Origin: an uncultured Mobiluncus sp.
Lineage (GTDB): Bacteria; Actinomycetota; Actinomycetes; Actinomycetales; Actinomycetaceae
Assembly (NCBI RefSeq): GCF_902488535.1
Contig: NZ_CABTWO010000001.1
Span: 139,792-203,791 of the forward strand
Length of the DNA: 64,000 nucleotides
Direction of reading: 5' to 3'
The notes beneath the pieces were generated by a model. That model ran no database searches. It was not told the origin of the DNA and was given only the letters and a program-made list of their open reading frames with translations. A program made the translations under genes and the position numbers. Positions 59,619 through 64,000 of this stretch are shown piece after piece (positions within the stretch are counted from its first letter, which is position 1; each line of letters begins with the position of its first letter).

Positions 59619-60788
59619 TCAACAAATCCGCGGCAGCGGGTCGCCGACCAGCATGTCTATCATGCGGGTGCCAGAAAACGCGGTTACCATCACGACCGAG
59701 GACTCCGGTTTGGCCACGACCCGACCGATATTCGCCGCTTCCTCACCGCCGGGCAGTTTCCGCAGCGCCGCCACGGCCGCATCGGCCTGGTCAGCCGGAA
59801 CCACCGCCACAAACATGCCCTCGTTAGCGACATAAATCGGGTCAATCCCCAACATGTCACACGCGCCACGAGTCATCTCGTGCACCGGCACGGCTTCATC
59901 CTCGACGGCGATACCCCAGCCGGTCGCGATCGCCAACTCATTCAACACCGTTCCCAAGCCGCCGCGGGTCGCGTCACGCATCCAGCGGGTCTCCGGGACG
60001 GCCTCCATCAGGGCTTCGACCAGGTGATTGACCGCCCTCGTGTCGGATTCAATAGGAGCCTGAATAGCCAGGTCGCCCCGCGCCATCATGACCGACATAC
60101 CGTGGTCAGCAATCGCGCCGGACACAATCAAACGATCCCCACGCTGCACTTTGCTGGCGCCCAGTTCCCTACCGGCGGGCACAATCCCGACTCCGGCCGT
60201 GTTGATGAACAGCTTGTCGCCGCTGCCCTGGGGCACGACCTTGGTATCGCCGGTGATAATCCGCACTCCCGCCGCCTCGGCGGCGTCGCGCATCGCCTGG
60301 ACTTCCCGGCGCAAATCCGCGATGGGCAGGCCCTCTTCCAGGATGAAACCGGCACTGATGACTTTCGGAATAGCCCCGCTGACTGCCAGGTCGTTGACTG
60401 TCCCGTTCACCGCCAGTTCCCCGATGGAGCCGCCGGGGAAAACCAGGGGATTGACCACATAGGAATCGGTAGACATCGCGAGTTTGCCGCCCACCGGGCT
60501 TGTGCCCTCCCCGGTCAAACCCGTAAGCAGTTCCGCTAGGGGAAGCACCCCGGCATCGGTCAGTTCCTCGAGCACCTCGTTGCCGTAACCGGAAACGAAA
60601 ACCTGTTCGACCAGGGCTGCTGAAGCCTTACCCCCCGCCCCGTGAGAAAGCGTCACATAGTCGTCTTTCAGCTGCATTCCGCGGCGGCGTACCCGCGCGA
60701 TATTCGAGTTCACTTGCAATTCATCTTGATTCAGGCGGTTTTTCGGATCCACACATTGATAATCGCACAAACGACTCACCTTTTTCAT
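59619..60788 (-). CDS. hypE: Hydrogenase maturation protein HypE
   Basis: Dehydrates the HypE-thiocarboxamide to thiocyanate, cyanide source for the Fe site. The start is uncertain: ATG at 60788 (389 residues) includes an NIARVRRRGMQLKDDYVTLSHGAGG leader as in many HypE proteins; ATG at 60677 gives a shorter form. Family marks: LSHGAGGKAS, GGKLAMSTDSYVV, GELAVNGTVNDLAVSGA, ITGDTKVV, DATRGGLG. The C-terminus PLPRIC carries the catalytic terminal cysteine (PRIC). Divergent from hypC. Confidence 0.93.
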   Translation of the reverse strand: MKKVSRLCDYQCVDPKNRLNQDELQVNSNIARVRRRGMQLKDDYVTLSHGAGGKASAALVEQVFVSGYGNEVLEELTDAGVLPLAELLTGLTGEGTSPVGGKLAMSTDSYVVNPLVFPGGSIGELAVNGTVNDLAVSGAIPKVISAGFILEEGLPIADLRREVQAMRDAAEAAGVRIITGDTKVVPQGSGDKLFINTAGVGIVPAGRELGASKVQRGDRLIVSGAIADHGMSVMMARGDLAIQAPIESDTRAVNHLVEALMEAVPETRWMRDATRGGLGTVLNELAIATGWGIAVEDEAVPVHEMTRGACDMLGIDPIYVANEGMFVAVVPADQADAAVAALRKLPGGEEAANIGRVVAKPESSVVMVTAFSGTRMIDMLVGDPLPRIC

Positions 60789-60849
60789 CTTTTGGACGGA
60801 CTGGGAAAATACAAGTAACCTGGAAAGGTCTATGGAAAGGGAGCAGCCG

Positions 60850-61119
60850 ATGTGTTTGGGAGTGCCTGCCGAGATTGTGGCATTTGACGAGGCGGAAAGC
60901 GGACGGGCGAAAGTGTCACTGTCCGGGGTGGAACGCATGATTTCCACGGATTTGCTGATGGATGAGGACGTTAAGGTCGGCGATTGGGTGCTGGTGCACG
61001 TCGGTTTCGCCATGTCCAAGATTGACGCTGCGGAAGCCGCCACCACCCTGGATCAAATTAAGAAACTGGGCCAGTTTGAGAGCGAGCTGGAACAGTTTAA
61101 GACGACTTCAGCGGATTAG
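60850..61119 (+). CDS. hypC: Hydrogenase maturation chaperone HypC (copy 2)
   Basis: 89 residues from ATG at 60850 (AAGGGAG upstream). MCLGVPAEIV is the canonical start, Cys2 being the iron ligand; GDWVLVHVGFAMSKI matches the conserved strand. A longer helical tail than copy 1. It lies 65 bp before hypD, its usual partner. Confidence 0.94.
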   Translation: MCLGVPAEIVAFDEAESGRAKVSLSGVERMISTDLLMDEDVKVGDWVLVHVGFAMSKIDAAEAATTLDQIKKLGQFESELEQFKTTSAD

Positions 61120-61184
61120 GGCAGCTCCCCAGCGCCCGCACGGAAGTCTGTCGAGGAATCTGTCGAGAAGAGAGCAATCACGAG

Positions 61185-62333
61185 ATGAAGTACGTTGACG
61201 AATTTCGCGACCCCGAGTTCGCCCGGAAACTGGTGGGGCGCATCAACGCTGAGGCCGCCCATTTTGAACGCCCGCTAGCGTTTATGGAGATTTGCGGAGG
61301 CCACACCCACACGATTTACCGTCACGGGTTGGAGCATCTGCTGCCGGAAAACGTCCAGTTTATTCACGGTCCCGGCTGTCCGGTGTGCGTTATTCCGATG
61401 GGAAGGGTGGACGACGCGCTGTGGCTGGCGAATCAGCCGGACGTGATTTTGACGACTTTCGGGGACATGATGCGGGTTCCCGGTTCACAAGGGTCCTTGT
61501 TGCAGGCTCGCGCGCGCGGTTGCGATGTGCGGTTCGTGTATTCCCCATTGGATGCCCTGAAAATTGCCAAAGAAAACCCGGATAAACAGGTTGTTTTCTT
61601 TGCTATCGGGTTTGAAACGACCGCGCCTTCCACCGCCGTGACCCTGGTGGCGGCACAGAAACAGCAGGTGCGGAACTTTTCTGTGTTTTCCAACCACGTC
61701 AAAATTGAGCCGCCCTTGCGGGCCATCGTCGGGGCTGATGAGACGCGGATTGACGGGTTTATCGGGCCGGGTCACGTGGCGACCGTGGTGGGGTCTGACG
61801 CGTTCAAATTCCTGCCCGAGGAATACAACAAACCCGTGGTCGTGACCGGTTTCGAGCCGTTGGATATTTTGCAGTCCGTGGCGATGCTCATCGACCAGTA
61901 CACCAGCGGGGCGGTAGACCGTGGCGAGGCTCGGGTAGAAAACCAGTATTCTCGGGTCGTGCGCGATGGCGGGAATCCGGCGGCTTTGCGGTTGCTGGAT
62001 CGCGTGTTTGCCACCCGCGACACGTTCGAGTGGCGTGGCTTGGGGTGGATGCCGTATTCCGGCATGGGGATTTCTGAGGAGTTCGCCGCCTGGGACGCCG
62101 AGCGGCTGTTTGACGTTCCCGGCCAGCGGGTGCCTGACCCGCCGGCCTGCGAATGCGGTTCCGTGTTGACCGGGCGGATTAAACCGTGGGAATGCAAAGT
62201 GTTCGGCACCGCCTGCTCGCCCGAGAAACCCATCGGGACCTGCATGGTTTCCCCCGAAGGTGCCTGTGCCGCGTTCTATAACTTCGGCCGTATCGACCGG
62301 GAAACCGCCCACGCCATCGTGATAGAGGACTAG
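61185..62333 (+). CDS. hypD: Hydrogenase maturation iron-sulfur protein HypD
   Basis: 382 residues. Scaffold on which Fe(CN)2CO is built with HypC. Motifs: MEICGGHTHTIYRHG, IHGPGCPVCVIP, FFAIGFETTAPSTA, HVKIEPPL, GFIGPGHVATVVG, and the [4Fe-4S] cysteines in CECGSVLTGRIKPWECKVFGTACSPEKPIGTCMVS. Last gene of the hyp set; beyond it the sequence character changes. Confidence 0.96.
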   Translation: MKYVDEFRDPEFARKLVGRINAEAAHFERPLAFMEICGGHTHTIYRHGLEHLLPENVQFIHGPGCPVCVIPMGRVDDALWLANQPDVILTTFGDMMRVPGSQGSLLQARARGCDVRFVYSPLDALKIAKENPDKQVVFFAIGFETTAPSTAVTLVAAQKQQVRNFSVFSNHVKIEPPLRAIVGADETRIDGFIGPGHVATVVGSDAFKFLPEEYNKPVVVTGFEPLDILQSVAMLIDQYTSGAVDRGEARVENQYSRVVRDGGNPAALRLLDRVFATRDTFEWRGLGWMPYSGMGISEEFAAWDAERLFDVPGQRVPDPPACECGSVLTGRIKPWECKVFGTACSPEKPIGTCMVSPEGACAAFYNFGRIDRETAHAIVIED

Positions 62334-62388
62334 GCTCGCTAGGACTAGGCCCGCGCGCGGCTAGACGTTGAACTTGAACTCGACGGTA

Positions 62389-62594
62389 TGTCGTTGCAAA
62401 GTTACTTTGTCGTTAGACTGCAACAATCAGGAAACAGTAATTACATCAGTACACAGAGAACTTATAGGGCGCACGGAAACACTTATAGGTTTTGCGGAAA
62501 CAATATGGGGTGCACTCTGGACCCCTTTAAAACTCTGAGCCTAGGAGAGATCCGGCCCCTCTGCCCCGGCTCCGTAACTCCTATTGTTTCCGCA
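62389..62594. mobile_element. Probable transposon-end remnant with repeats
   Basis: From about 62389 the DNA is repeat-rich and non-coding: TTTGTCGTT-like repeats; a 22-bp-period direct repeat with ACTTATAGG and CGGAAAC (62460-62502); and perfect 13-bp inverted repeats TGCGGAAACAATA (62493-62505) and TATTGTTTCCGCA (62582-62594) enclosing 76 bp. It separates the hyp locus from the acquired-looking right end. No transposase is visible; element type unknown. Confidence 0.45.
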
Positions 62595-62621
62595 TAGCCT
62601 CGTACAATCCGCATAACCCGC

Positions 62622-62955
62622 GTGTCGGTGTCCCGCCCCTTCTTCCCCATCGTCGACGGCGCCGACATGGTCCGGTTCGGCCTGCAGACCTCCGGCTCCG
62701 ACCAGGTAGATGCGCTACTTGATGTCGGCTCCACCACCTTCGGTGGCACCTACGCAGCCGAGCCGGACAAGCTCATTGAGCAGCTCAAAAGCTGACGCCA
62801 TCGTCATATCCGCCGACACCCTGCTCATCACCATCCCCACCAGGATGGGGGACGTCGACGTGAAGATTTTGGACAACTTCGCCACTCATGCCGCCCCCGC
62901 GTTGGGTTGGCAGCCGAACCGCGAAGGACCAGTCATCGCTTCTCCCATCGACTAA
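62622..62955 (+). pseudogene. C-terminal fragment of an LLM-class flavin-dependent oxidoreductase, frameshifted
   Basis: One frame reads PFFPIVDGADMVRFGLQTSG then DVGSTTFGGTYAAEPDKLIE and hits TGA at 62793. Dropping one A from the AAAA run (62787-62790) joins it to ADAIVISADTLLITIPTRMG and HAAPALGWQP, ending at TAA 62953-62955. The second part resembles C-termini of luciferase-like monooxygenases (LLVT(L/I)P...HIAPALGW). No start or upstream domain; a decayed remnant next to the repeats. Confidence 0.55.
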
Positions 62956-63001
62956 TTCGTACAGGTCGCAGGACCTTCGCGTGACTTTCAGCTCAGTCCA
63001 T

Positions 63002-63034
63002 TTGAAATAGTTCAGCACTCGCTGTATAGTTCAG
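63002..63034 (+). promoter_or_regulatory. cmtR promoter and direct-repeat operator
   Basis: TTGAAA (63002-63007), 17-bp spacer, TATAGT (63025-63030), 8 bp before the ATG, so the transcript is probably leaderless. ATAGTTCAG occurs twice (63007-63015 and 63026-63034), one copy overlapping the -10, a good place for a repressor to bind. Confidence 0.6.
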
Positions 63035-63037
63035 TAC

Positions 63038-63397
63038 ATGCTGACTATTGCTTCACGCCTCGACGTCATGAACCGGCTCGGCCGGGCCATGGCGGATCCG
63101 ACGCGCTCCAGAATCCTGATGACCCTACTAGACGGCCCGAGCTACCCGGCCGTACTTTCGCGCGACCTGGGCCTAACCCGCTCGAACGTCTCGAACCACC
63201 TGACCTGCCTGCGTGACTGCGGCATCGTCGTTGCCGAGCCGGAGGGCCGCAAGACACGCTACGAAATAGCCGATCCGCAGCTCGCGGCAGCGCTCAACGG
63301 ACTGGTGAACGCGACGTTGGCTGTCGACGAAAACGCCCCGTGCATCGACCCTGAGTGCTTGGTGCCCGGCTGCGACGAGAAAGGAGCGGACGCATGA
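63038..63397 (+). CDS. cmtR: ArsR-family cadmium/lead-sensing repressor, CmtR-like
   Basis: 119 residues. The winged helix PAVLSRDLGLTRSNVSNHLTCLRDCG and the overall sequence follow mycobacterial CmtR. Its metal ligands Cys57, Cys61 and Cys102 fall at the same numbers here (NHLTCLRDC and APC); Cys4 of the M. tuberculosis protein is Ile4. ATG at 63038, likely leaderless. The stop overlaps the ATPase start (ATGA), so repressor and exporter are one operon induced by metal. Confidence 0.88.
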   Translation: MLTIASRLDVMNRLGRAMADPTRSRILMTLLDGPSYPAVLSRDLGLTRSNVSNHLTCLRDCGIVVAEPEGRKTRYEIADPQLAAALNGLVNATLAVDENAPCIDPECLVPGCDEKGADA

Positions 63398-64000
63398 GTT
63401 CAGCATGTGGATGCGAACACGAACCCGCCACGGAGATCGAAGCTCTCGATCGGCCATGGTGGAAGGACCCCGAGTTGCTACTGCCGATCTTCTCCGGCGT
63501 AGCCCTCTGCATAGGCCTGGCGCTGGACTGGTCCGACTTGGAGGCGCCCGCGACGGTACTGTATTGGGTTGGCCTGCTGCTAGGGGCGTATACGTTCGCG
63601 CCCGGGGCGATCCGGAACCTTGTCACGAAGCGCAAGCTTGGCATTGGCTTGCTGATGACAATCAGCGCGATCGGCGCGGTGATCCTCGGTTACGTCGGAG
63701 AGGCCGCGGCGTTAGCGTTCCTGTACTCGATCGCCGAGGCACTGGAAGACAAGGCGATGGACCGGGCCCAGGGCGGACTGCGGGCACTGTTGAAGTTGGT
63801 ACCGCAGACCGCGACGGTGCTACACGACGGCACAGCGGCCGAGGTCGCAGCGAAGGACCTCGTAGTTGGCGAGCTAATGCTCGTGCGCCCCGGGGGGGGG
63901 GTCGCCCCCGCGGGGCTCATTCCGGCCGGGGGGGCCCCCCCTTCCCCCCCCCCACCACCCCCCGGGGCCCCAACCCGGCGGAGTTGAGCCGCCGACGCGG
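63394..64000 (+). CDS. Cation-transporting P-type ATPase (cadmium/zinc type), N-terminal part
   Basis: Start ATG at 63394 after AAGGAG. MSSACGCEHEP gives an N-terminal Cys-rich metal tail; helices follow (LLLPIFSGVALCIGLAL, TVLYWVGLLLGAYTFAPGAI, IGLLMTISAIGAVILGYVGEAAALAFLYSIAEALE), and the actuator begins RALLKLVPQTATVL. From about 63888 the sequence breaks into G, C and A runs and the expected PGxxxxxDG..TGE motif is unreadable; a stop then appears at 63985. The gene continues beyond the window; its frame at the end is not reliable. Metal exporter under CmtR. Confidence 0.75.
63888..63970. other. Homopolymer-rich, probably erroneous sequence at the contig end
   Basis: Runs of G9, G7, C8-C10 and C6 in quick succession where a P-type ATPase actuator domain should read normally. 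Nothing comparable occurs elsewhere in the window. Best explained as low-quality sequence at an assembly edge. Confidence 0.75.

Noticed and set aside
62388..62597. Open frame across the repeat region after hypD
   Set aside because: It runs through direct and inverted repeats, has no ribosome binding site and no protein resemblance.

Overview
The window looks like chromosomal DNA of a moderately high-GC actinobacterium, most likely of the Actinomycetaceae (Mobiluncus/Actinomyces-like; the genus cannot be fixed from this sequence). The signs are a WhiB regulator, an Ssd-TadA-TadC-DUF4244-TadE cluster in the order known from mycobacteria and streptomycetes, an actinobacterial Crp-like regulator, a large surface protein ending in an LARTG sorting signal, a mycobacterial-type CmtR, and haem genes of the coproporphyrin-dependent (Gram-positive) type.

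Positions 1-10263 hold an almost complete haem pathway: hemH and hemA leftward; hemE, hemY, hemC, hemD, hemB and hemL rightward. A vapBC toxin-antitoxin pair lies between hemY and hemC. A DtxR/IdeR-like iron box may sit between hemA and hemE. Then come purB, a copper chaperone, a copper P-type ATPase with its metal-binding domain in an unusual internal place, and an MFS exporter (10308-16217). A leftward Tad/Flp secretion cluster (16401-21375) is followed by two unknown membrane proteins, a Crp-like regulator with a broken ligand pocket, a DUF4177 microprotein, WhiB, a class A penicillin-binding protein and a metallophosphoesterase (21562-29935).

From about 29932 to 35082 there is an AT-richer island bracketed by two IS3-family remnants in the same orientation. 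It carries a membrane acyltransferase-like protein translationally coupled to a membrane-anchored serine protease, and an unknown multi-pass membrane protein. Next comes a non-coding stretch rich in palindromes and repeats beside a tRNA-Pro(CGG), a low-molecular-weight phosphatase, tandem 86-bp repeats, a divergent pair of zinc-ribbon proteins (SPFH/YdjI-like and DUF4428-like), and a 1955-residue cell-wall-anchored protein with nine thrombospondin type 3 repeats and nine Ig-like modules.

Positions 46108-62333 are a hydrogen-oxidation locus: a HemE-like pseudoenzyme, Hsp20 under a CIRCE operator, two small membrane proteins, a catalytically incomplete hydrogenase large-subunit homologue (possible HupK/HoxV-type scaffold), structural genes hyaA-hyaB-hyaC-hyaD, and a full hyp set with two hypA and two hypC genes. 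The cytochrome b subunit has an N-terminal domain resembling the nucleotide-binding domain of P-type ATPases, which is the most unusual architecture in the window. Together these genes would build a Tat-exported, membrane-bound [NiFe] uptake hydrogenase feeding electrons to quinone; the haem locus would supply its cytochrome b.

The right end (62389-64000) looks acquired: transposon-end-like repeats, a frameshifted flavin monooxygenase fragment, and a cmtR-cation ATPase pair cut by the window end. The last ~110 bases are homopolymer-rich and read like degraded sequence.
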